Source of the DNA: Staphylococcus sp. IVB6214
GTDB taxonomy: Bacteria > Bacillota > Bacilli > Staphylococcales > Staphylococcaceae
Assembly (NCBI RefSeq): GCF_025558585.1
Contig: NZ_CP094723.1
Location: 310,001 to 374,000 of the forward strand
Direction of reading: 5' to 3'
DNA length: 64,000 bases
The notes below the pieces were generated by a model, which saw only the letters and a list, made by a program, of their open reading frames with translations, was not told where the DNA came from and made no database searches. Position numbers and translations under genes: made by a program. How positions within the stretch are numbered: position 1 is the stretch's first letter; the number at the start of each line of letters is the position of its first letter. Shown here piece by piece: positions 26,575-36,414 of this stretch.

Positions 26575-28275
26575 ATGTTTGTGATGATATATAGTATTGT
26601 TTCACTCATCGTGATTGTATTGATGAACCTCACGTTACTTCAAAGACGTAAGAAAAAACAGATACATTTCAATAAAGAAGTCCACCAAGCACAGTTGATA
26701 GATGAACATAATGCGGTAGACGTAAATGAACCTATTTCTGATCAAGTGAAGGGAACTGTCACACAATATCGATTTAAAGAAGGAATTACACGTAATAAAG
26801 TGTTGGCTGCGATGTTATTTGGCATGTTTATTGCCATATTGAATCAGACATTATTGAATACCGCATTGCCAAAAATTAATACTGATTTTAATATTACTGC
26901 TGCAACAGGGCAGTGGTTAATGACAGGATTTATGTTGGTGAATGGGATATTAATACCAATCAGTGCTTTCTTATTTGAGAAATATTCATACCGACGTTTG
27001 TTTTTATTCTCTATGTTGATTTTTTCTGTTGGGTCACTTGTTTGTGGTATTGCTTGGAACTTTCCAATCATGATGTCAGGTCGTATATTGCAAGCAGCAG
27101 GTGCGGGTATTTTGATGCCTCTTGGAACTAATGTTTTTATGACAATTTTTCCACCAGAAAAACGTGGTATGGCAATGGGAACATTGGGAATCGCAATGAT
27201 ATTAGCGCCAGCAATCGGGCCGACACTTTCTGGTTATATCGTTGATCATTATGATTGGCATACAATGTTTATCGGTATGTTTGTTATAGCACTAATCTCA
27301 TTAGTTTTTGCATATTTTTGGTTTGGTATGTATCAACGTACGTCACAACCGAAAGCAGATATGCCAGGGGTGATATTTAGTACGATTGGTTTTGGTGCTT
27401 TATTGTATGGCTTTAGTGAAGCGGGTAACGATGGCTGGGGATCTACAAAAATTATTGTAATGTTAGTAATTGGTGTGGTCTTTACAATTGCATTTGTTAT
27501 TCGTGAAATGACGATGAGAGCACCAATGTTAAGTTTTGAAGTACTCAAATATCCAGGATATACACTGACAGCTGCTATCAATATGATTGTCACAATGAGT
27601 TTATTTGGTGGGATGATTTTACTCCCAATTTACTTACAAAATTTACGTGGATTCTCAGCAATTGATTCTGGATTGTTACTCTTGCCTGGTGCACTTATTA
27701 TGGGCTTTATGGGGCCAATTGCCGGTAAACTGTTAGATACAATTGGTATTAAACCTCTGGCAATTATTGGTTTAACAATTACGACGTATGGTACGTGGGA
27801 ATTAACACAATTAACGATGGATACACCCTATTCATCCATTTTATGGATTTATATTGTACGTTCTTTCGGGATGAGTTTTATTATGATGCCTATTATGACA
27901 GCTGGTATGAATGCACTACCTTCTCGACTTATCTCACATGGAAATGCATTAATCAATACAATGCGTCAATTAGCTGGTTCTATTGGTACGGCTATTTTAG
28001 TAACTGTTATGACTCGGCAAACAGATACGCATCTTGCAACATTCCAGCAAGATCTAGATACAACGCAACCATTTATTCAAGATCAGTTACAAGCTTTGGC
28101 ACAACAACTAGGTGGAGAACAGCAAGCAACAGCAGCTATTTTACAGTTTGTGAATGAACTTGCAGCAGTTGATGGTGTGAATAGTGCTTTCTGGGTTGCG
28201 ACAGCTTTGAGTGGACTCGCCCTTATCATGAGCTTTTTCTTGCATGATAAATCATATTACATGTCGAAAGAATAA
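26575..28275 (+). CDS. DHA2-family (EmrB/QacA type) multidrug MFS transporter
   Basis: A 566-residue drug:proton antiporter with 14 expected helices. The helix 1 region LNQTLLNTALPKI, motif A-like LRGFSAIDSGLLLLPG, and motif C-like MILAPAIGPTLSGYIVDH are present. It starts with an extra hydrophobic segment (about 3-23) and a charged linker (about 24-70) before the canonical first helix, longer than usual. SD AGGAGG precedes the ATG. With the EmrA-like partner it likely exports hydrophobic drugs; the substrate is unknown. Confidence 0.88.
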   Translation: MFVMIYSIVSLIVIVLMNLTLLQRRKKKQIHFNKEVHQAQLIDEHNAVDVNEPISDQVKGTVTQYRFKEGITRNKVLAAMLFGMFIAILNQTLLNTALPKINTDFNITAATGQWLMTGFMLVNGILIPISAFLFEKYSYRRLFLFSMLIFSVGSLVCGIAWNFPIMMSGRILQAAGAGILMPLGTNVFMTIFPPEKRGMAMGTLGIAMILAPAIGPTLSGYIVDHYDWHTMFIGMFVIALISLVFAYFWFGMYQRTSQPKADMPGVIFSTIGFGALLYGFSEAGNDGWGSTKIIVMLVIGVVFTIAFVIREMTMRAPMLSFEVLKYPGYTLTAAINMIVTMSLFGGMILLPIYLQNLRGFSAIDSGLLLLPGALIMGFMGPIAGKLLDTIGIKPLAIIGLTITTYGTWELTQLTMDTPYSSILWIYIVRSFGMSFIMMPIMTAGMNALPSRLISHGNALINTMRQLAGSIGTAILVTVMTRQTDTHLATFQQDLDTTQPFIQDQLQALAQQLGGEQQATAAILQFVNELAAVDGVNSAFWVATALSGLALIMSFFLHDKSYYMSKE

Positions 28276-28277
28276 TT

Positions 28278-28323
28278 AAAATCACAGTTTCTTCAATAAA
28301 GATGGAGAGGCTGTGATTTTTGG
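28278..28323 (+). terminator. Terminator after the efflux operon
   Basis: AAAATCACAG pairs with CTGTGATTTTT across a 23-base loop. Confidence 0.75.
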
Positions 28324-28333
28324 TTTGTCATCA

Positions 28334-28474
28334 TTATTTATCTTTCATAAATGATTTAATGAATAAGACGATGTCGAGTCCTAGGCAGGCACCCACTAAA
28401 AGTTAATCAAATAAGCTGCCTAAGCCAACTCTGATGAAAAGACCAACTGATACAAGATAATTGCTATTATTCAC
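28334..28474 (-). pseudogene. Broken small glycine-rich hydrophobic protein gene
   Basis: A 46-codon frame with a GTG start (28474, SD GGAAAG) and an in-frame TAA at codon 24. The translation before the stop is MNNSNYLVSVGLFIRVGLGS and then LFD. After it comes LLVGACLGLDIVLFIKS and FMKDK. This matches the common Firmicute small-protein pattern of glycine-rich GLxxGxxFD plus LxVGxxLGL repeats. A single base change (TTA to TAA) would explain the break. Recognition is by pattern only. Confidence 0.4.
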
Positions 28475-28530
28475 ATCGCTTTCCAGTTTTATTATATATA
28501 TGATATCTAACCGTCTGTCATACGTAAATA

Positions 28531-28566
28531 AAAACCCCAATCAACGAGAAAATTCATTGATTGGGG
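28531..28566 (-). terminator. Terminator after lipL
   Basis: CCCCAATCAA with TTGATTGGGG forms a perfect 10-bp stem. On the minus strand it is followed by a T run. Confidence 0.9.
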
Positions 28567-28576
28567 AAAATTTATA

Positions 28577-29416
28577 TTAATCTTCAATTAGGTGATTAAT
28601 TTTTGCGTTACGTGCGAGCATACGATCATAGTAGTGCTCATAGCGGGACCATTCATCTGGTGTTATAGGGTCTGTGTTCAAAGTACCACCTAAGTCTTTG
28701 ATCGCATAGAGCAACTTGAACATGACGTCTTGTACGGTGATATCACGTTTGAGTAATGTCTCCAATGATGCCATACAGTCTGGATGAATATCAGGATAGC
28801 TGAACTTTGTGACTTCACCTTTTAGTGCATGTTCATAGAAGTCGTGCATGAGTTGTGCACGTTCAGCACCTGAACCTTCTACGCAAAGGTAGATTTGAAC
28901 GGCAACCCCCCCGCGTACACGGCGTTGAGAAATACCTGCAAACTTTTTACCATTAATACTTAAATCGAACTTACCTGGACAATAAGAATGTACAATTTCA
29001 TAGGTGTCGATGTCGAGATGATCATCTTCAAACATCTTAGAAATCAATAGATACATCACTGTGAATGCTTCATCGATGGTAATCTCAGTTTTACCTTTAA
29101 AGATGAGTGAGATATTTAGTACACCTTGATCGAGTACGACACCTAATCCACCAGAATTACGTACAATCGCATTGTAACCTTGTTCATCTGTTAAGTATGA
29201 AATACCATCTTTTAAATAAGGCAATCGTGAATCATGTATGCCTAAGATGACGACGTGCTGATGAATCCAAGTTCTGACAACATTCGGAGACAAGTCCTTT
29301 CCGACACTTTCAGAAAAAGTGTCGTCAAATGCGAAAGACTGCATTGGTTCAAGACCTGTCGTATGGTCGATGTAACGCCAAGTCACACCATTGAAATATT
29401 TAGAAGCGAGATCCAT
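28577..29416 (-). CDS. lipL: Octanoyl-[GcvH]:protein N-octanoyltransferase
   Basis: A 279-residue protein of the lipoate ligase fold. The cysteine in HSYCPGKFD (Cys146) matches the active-site cysteine of LipL, and NGKKFAGISQRR holds the conserved lysine region. It transfers octanoyl groups from GcvH to the E2 subunits of lipoate-dependent dehydrogenases. The neighbours pta and hemQ are the same as in B. subtilis and S. aureus, which identifies it as LipL rather than a lipoate ligase. Its ATG shares one base with the pta stop, so the two are tightly coupled. Confidence 0.87.
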   Translation of the reverse strand: MDLASKYFNGVTWRYIDHTTGLEPMQSFAFDDTFSESVGKDLSPNVVRTWIHQHVVILGIHDSRLPYLKDGISYLTDEQGYNAIVRNSGGLGVVLDQGVLNISLIFKGKTEITIDEAFTVMYLLISKMFEDDHLDIDTYEIVHSYCPGKFDLSINGKKFAGISQRRVRGGVAVQIYLCVEGSGAERAQLMHDFYEHALKGEVTKFSYPDIHPDCMASLETLLKRDITVQDVMFKLLYAIKDLGGTLNTDPITPDEWSRYEHYYDRMLARNAKINHLIED

Positions 29417-30405
29417 TATTGTAATGATTGTGCTGCTGTGATGATAGATAAGTTATAAACGTCTTCTGAAGAGCAGCCACGTGATAAGTCGTTTACTGGT
29501 GAGTTAAGACCTTGTAATACAGGACCTACTGCGTCAAAACCGCCTAAACGTTGTGCAATTTTGTATCCGATGTTACCAGCTTCTAAGCTAGGGAAGATGA
29601 ATACATTTGCATCACCTTGAATTTTTGCCCCAGGCGCTTTTTTCTTCGCAACTTCTGGAACGATTGCTGCGTCGAATTGGAATTCACCATCAACAACAAC
29701 ATCTGTTAAGTTTTCGCTGTCAATTTTTTCTTGTGCAAGTTCAACAGCTTGAACAACTTTTTCAGTGTCATCTGATTTCGCTGAACCTTTTGTTGAGAAG
29801 CTTAACATTGCAACTTTTGGATCCATACCAAAGCTTTGTGCTGTTTTTGCACTTTCGATTGCAATTTCAGCTAAGTCTGATGCACCAAGTTCTGGGTTGA
29901 TGGCACAGTCACCGAAAAGATATTGTTTATCTTCTTTAATCATGAAGAATACACCTGATGTTCTTGACACACCTGGTTTTGTTTTGATGATTTGTAGTGC
30001 AGGACGTACAGTGTCTGCAGTTGAATGCGCAGCACCACTTACAAGTCCTTCAGCTTTACCTGCATAAACAAGCATTGTACCGAAGTAGTTAACGTTGTTA
30101 AGTAACTCTTGTGCTTGTTCTTCAGTTGCTTTACCTTTACGACGCTCTACGAATTTTTCTACTAATTCTGCTTTAAGGTCGCTTGTATCAGGTTGAATCA
30201 CTTCAATACCTTCAATGTTTAAACCTTCATCTGCAGCTAACTTTTTAATATTGTCTTCGTTACCTAATACGATAGGTGCGACATAGTCAGATGCTTGTAA
30301 TTCAACGGCTGCTGATAATACACGTGCATCTTCTCCTTCTGGTAATACAATACGAACGTTTTTGCCTGACAATTTGTCTTTTAATACATTTAATAAGCTA
30401 GACAT
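29416..30405 (-). CDS. pta: Phosphate acetyltransferase
   Basis: A 329-residue Pta converting acetyl-CoA and phosphate to acetyl phosphate. The N-terminal VRIVLPEGEDARVLSAA and the C-terminal GGFDAVGPVLQGLNSPVNDLSRGCS stretches are characteristic. Length matches the short Gram-positive form. A TTGGAA / 18 bp / TATAAT promoter (30480 to 30451 on the minus strand) and SD AAGGAGGAC precede the ATG. It is the first gene of the pta-lipL unit and is divergent from hemQ. Confidence 0.96.
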   Translation of the reverse strand: MSSLLNVLKDKLSGKNVRIVLPEGEDARVLSAAVELQASDYVAPIVLGNEDNIKKLAADEGLNIEGIEVIQPDTSDLKAELVEKFVERRKGKATEEQAQELLNNVNYFGTMLVYAGKAEGLVSGAAHSTADTVRPALQIIKTKPGVSRTSGVFFMIKEDKQYLFGDCAINPELGASDLAEIAIESAKTAQSFGMDPKVAMLSFSTKGSAKSDDTEKVVQAVELAQEKIDSENLTDVVVDGEFQFDAAIVPEVAKKKAPGAKIQGDANVFIFPSLEAGNIGYKIAQRLGGFDAVGPVLQGLNSPVNDLSRGCSSEDVYNLSIITAAQSLQ

Positions 30406-30450
30406 AATATGTCCTCCTTTGACATGTTATAGCATAATTTTCCGCTTACT

Positions 30451-30480
30451 ATTATACGCTATTTTTTATGAGATTTCCAA
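30451..30480 (-). promoter_or_regulatory. Sigma-A-type promoter of pta
   Basis: On the minus strand TTGGAA and TATAAT are spaced by 18 bp; the start codon follows about 46 bases later. Confidence 0.65.
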
Positions 30481-30566
30481 GACGTCAACTGAACGCCGTT
30501 TTTTTCGTTTTTACATAAGGAATATGGTACTATTTATTTGTAAATTAATAATAAGGAGTGTTCTGA

Positions 30567-31325
30567 ATGAGTCATGCAGCAGAAACTTTAGATGGATGGT
30601 ATAGCTTGCATTTATTTTATGCAGTTGATTGGGCATCATGGCGTTTAGTACCGCAAGCAGAACGTGAACAAATGCTTGCAGAGTTTGAAGGATTGTTAAC
30701 AGAACTGAAAGGTGCAAAAGAAGCTGGCGAAGGAGATCACGTGTCATATAACGTTGCGGGTCAAAAGGCAGATATTTTACTTTGGTTCTTACGCCCTGAA
30801 ATGAAAGACTTAACAGCAATTGAGACGGCAATCAACAAGTTACCAATTGCGGACCACTTCATCCCAACATATTCATATGTGTCAGTTGTAGAATTGAGTA
30901 ACTATCTTGCAGGTCAATCAGATGAAGACCCGTATGAAAATCCACATGTACGTGCACGCTTATATCCACAATTACCGGAAACAGACTATATTTGTTTCTA
31001 TCCAATGAACAAGCGTCGTAATGAAACATACAACTGGTATATGTTGTCAATGGAAGAACGTAAAAAGTTAATGTATGATCACGGAATGATTGGTCGTAAA
31101 TATGCTGGTAAGATTAAGCAGTTTATTACAGGTTCTGTTGGCTTCGATGATTTTGAGTGGGGTGTGACACTCTTCTCAGATGATGTATTACAATTCAAAA
31201 AAATCGTCTATGAAATGCGCTTCGATGAAACAACAGCACGTTATGGTGAGTTTGGTAGCTTCTTCATCGGCAACAAGCTTGACAGCGAGACACTTCATAC
31301 GATGATGGCACTTCCTGAAAAATAA
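30567..31325 (+). CDS. hemQ: Coproheme decarboxylase HemQ (chlorite-dismutase family)
   Basis: A 252-residue enzyme that oxidatively decarboxylates coproheme III to heme b, the last step of the Gram-positive heme pathway. Tyr145 in YICFYP corresponds to the radical tyrosine. His172 in [10 protein letters not shown] is the expected proximal heme ligand. The N-terminus [19 protein letters not shown] is very close to S. aureus HemQ. SD AAGGAG precedes the ATG. It is divergent from pta, as in other staphylococci. Confidence 0.95.
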   Translation: MSHAAETLDGWYSLHLFYAVDWASWRLVPQAEREQMLAEFEGLLTELKGAKEAGEGDHVSYNVAGQKADILLWFLRPEMKDLTAIETAINKLPIADHFIPTYSYVSVVELSNYLAGQSDEDPYENPHVRARLYPQLPETDYICFYPMNKRRNETYNWYMLSMEERKKLMYDHGMIGRKYAGKIKQFITGSVGFDDFEWGVTLFSDDVLQFKKIVYEMRFDETTARYGEFGSFFIGNKLDSETLHTMMALPEK

Positions 31326-31341
31326 ATAATATGATAGACAT

Positions 31342-31377
31342 AAGACTGGCTTACATCAATGTGTGAGCCAGTTTTTT
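31342..31377 (+). terminator. Terminator after hemQ
   Basis: AAGACTGGCTTACA pairs with TGTGAGCCAGTTTT, followed by TTT. Confidence 0.8.
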
Positions 31378-31575
31378 GATTGGATTTTTCAATAGTTTTG
31401 TATGTTTGATCATAATATGACAATGTATGCCGATTAGATAAAATATCGATGTCTTCTCAAATTTAAGATGCAATGATTTTAAGTGTAAAAATTTTTATAA
31501 AAATAAGATTTCTGTGCATACCCGTGTTATAGTATAGGGAACAATATAAAAAGAATTGTAAGGGGAGGCGTGGCA

Positions 31576-32922
31576 ATGAGTTCGGATAAGCAAACTTTGA
31601 AGCCAACCATTGGCTTGTTTACAGCTGTTACGATTATTGTCGGTACAATTATAGGATCAGGGGTATTCGTAAAGCCAAGTTCTGTGTTGGCATACGCTGG
31701 AACGAGTAATTTAGCGCTTTTGGCATGGTTACTTGGGGGTATACTTACGTTAGCATCTGGCTTAACGATTGCCGAAGTCGGTGCGCAGATCACACGAACA
31801 GGTGGTTTGTATGCTTATATTAAAGATATTTATGGTTCATTTTGGGGTTTTTTAACAGGGTACACATTAACCGTCCTTTATGGACCAGCGATTATTGTAT
31901 CGCTCATTCTCTTTTTAGGTATTTTAATTACGAAATTCTTTGCGATTAGTAGTTTTTGGATCATTCCAATCGGGGCAGGAATCTTCCTATTTTTACTTCT
32001 ATTGAATATTATTGGAACGTATTATGCGAATGCGATGCAAAATATATCAACAGTCGCCAAACTGATTCCAATTTTTGCGATTGTTGTTTTTGGTTTAGTG
32101 TATGGTCAAGAAGGTGTATTCGGCAGTGATGTGACACAATTAATCATGAATAATGATGGAACGGTCAATTTTGGACGTGCAGTTTTGGCAACATTGTTCG
32201 CATATGACGGTTGGATCATGTTGACGACGATGTCTGGTGAGATGAAAAATCCACAAAAACATTTGCCGTTAGCGATGTTAATTGGAATCTTAATCGTCAC
32301 ACTTGTTTATGTGATGATTAATGTGGCGATTTTTAAGACATTACCGGCATCAGAAGTTTATTTGTTTGGAAATAGTGTGAGTGCAGAAGCGGCTGTTATT
32401 TTATTTGGTAGTGTTGGAGCGAAAATTGTAAATATCGGGTTAATTGTATCCATTATTGGAACGTTGAATGGTAAGTTGATCACTTTCCCACGTATTCCAT
32501 TTGCGATGGCTCAAGACAATTTATTACCGTACTCACAACATGTTCAGTATGTGAGCAAGCGTTTCGGTTCACCGATTGGTGCACATATTGTAATGAGTGT
32601 ACTAACAGTTATTATTTTAACTTTAAGCATTTGTTTCCCGACAGTTTTTGATGCAGATTATTTATCAGAGATTACGATTTTTATTATCTATTTCTTCTAT
32701 ATGGCGTCATTTGTTGGTTTGTTTATTTTAAGACGTAAAAATAAAGGACGAAAGCGTGCGTTTTCAGTGCCACTCTATCCAGTGTTACCGATACTTGCGA
32801 TGTCTGGTGGTTTATTTATTATTATTAATACGTTTATTTCAGATCCATTAGGGTCGGGCATCGCCATTGTAGGGTTGTTGCTTGGTGTGCCACTCTATCT
32901 CTTCACTGTAAAGAGAACATAA
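31576..32922 (+). CDS. APC-family amino acid permease, SteT/LAT-like
   Basis: A 448-residue carrier with about 12 helices. The helix 1 unwound motif IIGSGVFVKPSSVL and the helix 6 stretch FAYDGWIMLTTMSGEM are the hallmarks of the L-type amino acid transporter branch, which includes SteT Ser/Thr exchangers. The ATG at 31576 with SD AGGGGAGG is preferred over the GTG at 31570. It is followed 26 bases later by two ThrE exporter genes, hinting at serine/threonine exchange or export in one unit. Confidence 0.85.
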   Translation: MSSDKQTLKPTIGLFTAVTIIVGTIIGSGVFVKPSSVLAYAGTSNLALLAWLLGGILTLASGLTIAEVGAQITRTGGLYAYIKDIYGSFWGFLTGYTLTVLYGPAIIVSLILFLGILITKFFAISSFWIIPIGAGIFLFLLLLNIIGTYYANAMQNISTVAKLIPIFAIVVFGLVYGQEGVFGSDVTQLIMNNDGTVNFGRAVLATLFAYDGWIMLTTMSGEMKNPQKHLPLAMLIGILIVTLVYVMINVAIFKTLPASEVYLFGNSVSAEAAVILFGSVGAKIVNIGLIVSIIGTLNGKLITFPRIPFAMAQDNLLPYSQHVQYVSKRFGSPIGAHIVMSVLTVIILTLSICFPTVFDADYLSEITIFIIYFFYMASFVGLFILRRKNKGRKRAFSVPLYPVLPILAMSGGLFIIINTFISDPLGSGIAIVGLLLGVPLYLFTVKRT

Positions 32923-32948
32923 AGATTGTTTAAAAGAAGGTGACAACG

Positions 32949-33704
32949 TTGGTTCAATCTAGACCGTCAGATCAAGACGTGATGAATATTGTGATGCTTG
33001 CTGGGCGCATTTTATTAGAATGTGGGGCAGAGGCAAATCGTGTAGAAGATACGATGCAGCGCATTGCGATTGCATATGGTTATGAAGAAACACAAGGGTA
33101 TGCGCTCAATATCTTTATTAATTTCTCGTTATCACCTGATCATGATACACGTATGGTTAAGATAAAAAAGAATGATACAAACTTGCATAAAGTCTTTTTA
33201 GTCAATCATATATCACGCCAAATTGCACAACAAAAGGTATCTTTTGAAGAAGCATATCAAACTTTGAAGCGGATTGATAAGACGTCTCACCGTTATGCGT
33301 TATGGCACAAGATGTTGTTTGCAGGATTGATTTCTATGGGATTTTTGTATTTGCAAGGGGGCGGCTGGCAAGACTTATTGCCTGCGGTCCTTGCAGGTGC
33401 GCTAGGATACTTCGTCACAGAATATATGAAAGGCAAGCAACTTACCTTGTTTATTCCAGACTTTTTAGGTGCATTTGTTATTGGAGCAGTTGCGATTCCG
33501 CTCAATCATTGGATTGGCAGTCCGAATTTGGCAGCCACCATTACAGCAGGTGTGATGCCAATCGTACCAGGAGTATTGATTACGACCGCAATTCAAGATT
33601 TATTCGAGCGACATATGTTGATGTTTACGGCGAAGTTTTTAGAAGCAATCGTGACATCATTTGCGATTGGTGCAGGCATTACCACTGCATTTATACTGTT
33701 ATAG
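32949..33704 (+). CDS. Threonine/serine exporter, ThrE N-terminal half (DUF1212)
   Basis: A 251-residue protein. A cytoplasmic N-terminal part (about 1-115) has the DUF1212 signature LLECGAEANRVEDTMQRIA, followed by about five membrane helices from 120 onward. In Corynebacterium, ThrE carries both halves on one chain; here the second half is the next gene. The TTG at 32949 has AGAAGGTG 6-7 bases upstream and is preferred to a GTG overlapping that SD. Confidence 0.85.
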   Translation: MVQSRPSDQDVMNIVMLAGRILLECGAEANRVEDTMQRIAIAYGYEETQGYALNIFINFSLSPDHDTRMVKIKKNDTNLHKVFLVNHISRQIAQQKVSFEEAYQTLKRIDKTSHRYALWHKMLFAGLISMGFLYLQGGGWQDLLPAVLAGALGYFVTEYMKGKQLTLFIPDFLGAFVIGAVAIPLNHWIGSPNLAATITAGVMPIVPGVLITTAIQDLFERHMLMFTAKFLEAIVTSFAIGAGITTAFILL

Positions 33705-33715
33705 GAGGTTGAACG

Positions 33716-34189
33716 ATGACGATATCACTTATTTTCATATGTAGTTTTTTAACCTCATTTTGCTTTGCGTTTATTTATGATGCACCACGTCGCTTGTTTT
33801 TGCCAGCAGGTTTGTGTGGTGGCTTTGGTTATTTAACGTTCCACCTTGTGCATATGTCATTCGGCATTGATAGTATTTATGCGAGCCTATGTGGGAGTTT
33901 TATACTTGGAATTATGAGTCATATGATGGCACGTCGTTACAAAGCACCAGTGATTCTTTTTATGGTTCCAGGTATTATCCCACTTGTGCCGGGGAGTATC
34001 TTCTTTAAGGCAGCACAAAAACTGCTGACGTTAGAATTTAATGAAGCGAACGATATTTTTATCCGAGCAACATTGATAGCAGGTGCGATTGCAGTTGGTT
34101 TACTTATGTCAGATCAATTTGCGAAGTCATTTATTAGAAAACCTATACCGATTATACGGCCGAAACGCCAACACAAATTACGTTCGTAA
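33716..34189 (+). CDS. Threonine/serine exporter, ThrE C-terminal half (DUF3815)
   Basis: A 157-residue membrane protein with about five helices. It includes VPGIIPLVPGSIFFKAAQ, the conserved glycine/proline turn of the second ThrE domain. It begins 12 bases after the first half, with SD AGGAGG, and the two are expected to assemble. A terminator follows. The substrate (threonine/serine) is inferred from the family. Confidence 0.87.
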   Translation: MTISLIFICSFLTSFCFAFIYDAPRRLFLPAGLCGGFGYLTFHLVHMSFGIDSIYASLCGSFILGIMSHMMARRYKAPVILFMVPGIIPLVPGSIFFKAAQKLLTLEFNEANDIFIRATLIAGAIAVGLLMSDQFAKSFIRKPIPIIRPKRQHKLRS

Positions 34190-34212
34190 GCATAAATTAG
34201 AGCAATATATAC

Positions 34213-34266
34213 AGACTGATGATTGTCTCATGTTTTAGTGTGAGAGACACATCAGTCTTTTCTTTT
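34213..34266 (+). terminator. Terminator after the ThrE genes
   Basis: AGACTGATG and GTCTCA pair with TGAGAGAC and CATCAGTCT, followed by a T-rich tail. Confidence 0.8.
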
Positions 34267-34385
34267 AAACAAAATGACAAGGTGTAAAAAAGCGCTATCA
34301 TAACATATATTTATTGTGATATACTATTTTAAAATGTGATACATCATTAAAAGGGAATGAAACAAAGTCAGCAAGGGGGAGTATT

Positions 34386-35930
34386 ATGTCAAATCCAAAA
34401 GAATCTCGATTATTAACTTTTTTTACGGACAAGAAGAAGAATCCATCGTACACATTAGCACAACTGATTGGGTTAGTGTTAGGGCCACTTATGTTTGGAC
34501 TTATCTTATTGTTCGTACGACCAGATGACCTTAGTTTTAAAGGGTTATATGTGTTAGCGATTACTGTTTGGATTGCCATTTGGTGGATTACTGAGGCAAT
34601 CCCAATACCGGCAACAAGTTTGTTACCATTGATTTTGATGCCGCTCGGTCATGTAATGGACAGTGCAACGGTATCAGCACAATATGGAAATGATATCATT
34701 TATTTATTTTTAGGTGGTTTTATTTTAGCAATTGCAATGGAGCGTTGGGATTTACATACACGTATTGCATTAACAATTATTAATTCAATTGGAACGAGTA
34801 CGGGACGGATTCTACTCGGATTCATGGTTGCGACGAGTGGTTTATCGATGTTTGTCTCTAATACTGCAGCCGTAATGATTATGATTCCAATCGGTTTGGC
34901 GATTATTAAAGAGGCACATGCGTTAAAAGAGAACCATGAGGATGACTCGAGTATTGCGAAGTTTGAACGTTCACTTGTATTAGGTATCGGATATGCAGGT
35001 ACGATTGGTGGATTAGGAACATTGATTGGGACACCACCGCTTATTATTTTAAAAGGGCAATATGCCGCAAACTTTGGGGAAGAATTAAGCTTTGCGAAAT
35101 GGATGATTATTGGTGTGCCGACAGTCATTATTTTGATCTTCTTGGCATGGTTGTATTTCCAATTTGTTGCATTCAGACATGATATGAAAGAATTGCCAGG
35201 TGGGCAAAAAGTCATCAAAGATAAACTTGACGGATTGGGTAAGGTGAAGTACGAAGAGAAGGTTGTATTCTGCATCTTTATCTTAGCATCAACGCTTTGG
35301 ATTTCACGTGAATTTTTGTTATCTAACTGGCATTTTACAGAGATGGTTGCGGATGGAACTATCGCAATTTTCGTGTCAATTTTATTATTCTTAATCCCAG
35401 CTAAAGATCAGCATAAACGTATTTTAGATTGGTCTGTTGCGAAAGAGTTGCCGTGGGGCGTACTCTTACTCTTCGGTGGTGGCTTGGCATTGGCAAAAGG
35501 GATTCAAGAGAGTGGTTTGGCAACGTGGTTAGGCTTACAAATGACATCACTCAAAGGTGTAAGTCCAATATTAATTGTCATCGTGATTACAGTCTTTATC
35601 TTATTCTTAACAGAGATTACGTCTAATACAGCGACAGCTACAATGATTCTACCTATTCTAGCAACGCTTTCAGTAGCGATTAACGTCCATCCTTTACTAT
35701 TGATGGCACCTGCAGTGATGGCTGCTAACTGTGCATATATGTTACCAGTTGGTACGCCGCCGAATGCGATTGTTTTCGGAACAGGTAAGATAGAGATCAA
35801 GGAAATGGCAGTGAAAGGTTTTATCATGAACTTGATCAGTATTATCGTCATCATTGTGATTGTATACTTCGTGTTACCACCTGTATTAGGTATTGATGTG
35901 ACACAAAGTATTCCGCTGCATAAGTCGTAA
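34386..35930 (+). CDS. sdcS: Sodium-dependent dicarboxylate symporter (DASS/SLC13 family)
   Basis: A 514-residue transporter close in length to S. aureus SdcS. Two SNT motifs mark the sodium/carboxylate sites: MFVSNTAAVMIMIPIG near 160 and ITSNTATATMILPI near 415. The family signature ANCAYMLPVGTPPNAIVFG lies near 440. It probably imports succinate, fumarate or malate with sodium. SD AAGGGGGAG lies before the ATG. It is monocistronic. Confidence 0.92.
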   Translation: MSNPKESRLLTFFTDKKKNPSYTLAQLIGLVLGPLMFGLILLFVRPDDLSFKGLYVLAITVWIAIWWITEAIPIPATSLLPLILMPLGHVMDSATVSAQYGNDIIYLFLGGFILAIAMERWDLHTRIALTIINSIGTSTGRILLGFMVATSGLSMFVSNTAAVMIMIPIGLAIIKEAHALKENHEDDSSIAKFERSLVLGIGYAGTIGGLGTLIGTPPLIILKGQYAANFGEELSFAKWMIIGVPTVIILIFLAWLYFQFVAFRHDMKELPGGQKVIKDKLDGLGKVKYEEKVVFCIFILASTLWISREFLLSNWHFTEMVADGTIAIFVSILLFLIPAKDQHKRILDWSVAKELPWGVLLLFGGGLALAKGIQESGLATWLGLQMTSLKGVSPILIVIVITVFILFLTEITSNTATATMILPILATLSVAINVHPLLLMAPAVMAANCAYMLPVGTPPNAIVFGTGKIEIKEMAVKGFIMNLISIIVIIVIVYFVLPPVLGIDVTQSIPLHKS

Positions 35931-36054
35931 AATGATTTGAGTATGTGCCTTTCTTAGTTGTGAACATTACACGATAAACTAGACAATCAACTTGAAATTA
36001 TTTCAAAGACGTGTAAAATGAGTAGCGGTATTATGCTAAGAGAGGTGGAGCTAG

Positions 36055-36393
36055 GTGAAAAACAAATTCATGGTTTGTGATGATTGTCAGGCAGTAAATC
36101 TTAAAAGCGTCACGAATAAACTAAAAAAACTTGATCCTGATGCTGAAATAGAGATTGGTTGCCAATCATATTGCGGACCAGGAAGACGTAAAACTTTCGC
36201 ATTCGTTAATAACCGTCCACTCGCTGCACTCACAGAAGACGAATTAATGGAAAAGGTTGAGAAGCAACTTCAAAAACCACGTGATCCTGAAGAAGAGGAA
36301 CGTTTAAGAAAGCGAAACGAAGAAAGAAAACGTCGAAAAGAAGAACAAGATCGCAAGTTGAAAGAAAAGTTAGCGAAACGCAAACAACAGTAA
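36055..36393 (+). CDS. DUF1450-family protein with charged coiled-coil tail
   Basis: 112 residues. The first half (about 1-75) is a DUF1450 domain with CDDCQAVNL and [18 protein letters not shown], giving four cysteines suited to metal or disulfide binding. The second half is an extended helix of Glu, Arg and Lys ([20 protein letters not shown]), strongly charged. Function unknown. The GTG start at 36055 has SD AGAGGTGG. A terminator follows. Confidence 0.75.
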   Translation: MKNKFMVCDDCQAVNLKSVTNKLKKLDPDAEIEIGCQSYCGPGRRKTFAFVNNRPLAALTEDELMEKVEKQLQKPRDPEEEERLRKRNEERKRRKEEQDRKLKEKLAKRKQQ

Positions 36394-36414
36394 CGACTTG
36401 ATATAGATATACAG

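Noticed and set aside
27795..28157. A 120-codon alternative frame in the MFS gene
   Set aside because: Tyr/Ser/Cys-rich shadow of the sense frame; the sense frame is clearly the DHA2 transporter.
29607..30067. Plus-strand ORFs of about 100 codons opposite pta
   Set aside because: Antisense shadows of pta; no SD and no protein-like pattern.
33302..33712. A 136-codon alternative-frame ORF inside the first ThrE gene
   Set aside because: It overlaps a well-recognised DUF1212 protein in another frame and has odd composition (Cys and Arg-rich) and no RBS.
34700..35275. A long minus-strand ORF (191 codons) inside sdcS
   Set aside because: It is the antisense shadow of a long membrane gene whose sense frame has clear SLC13 motifs; the shadow shows no motif or SD.
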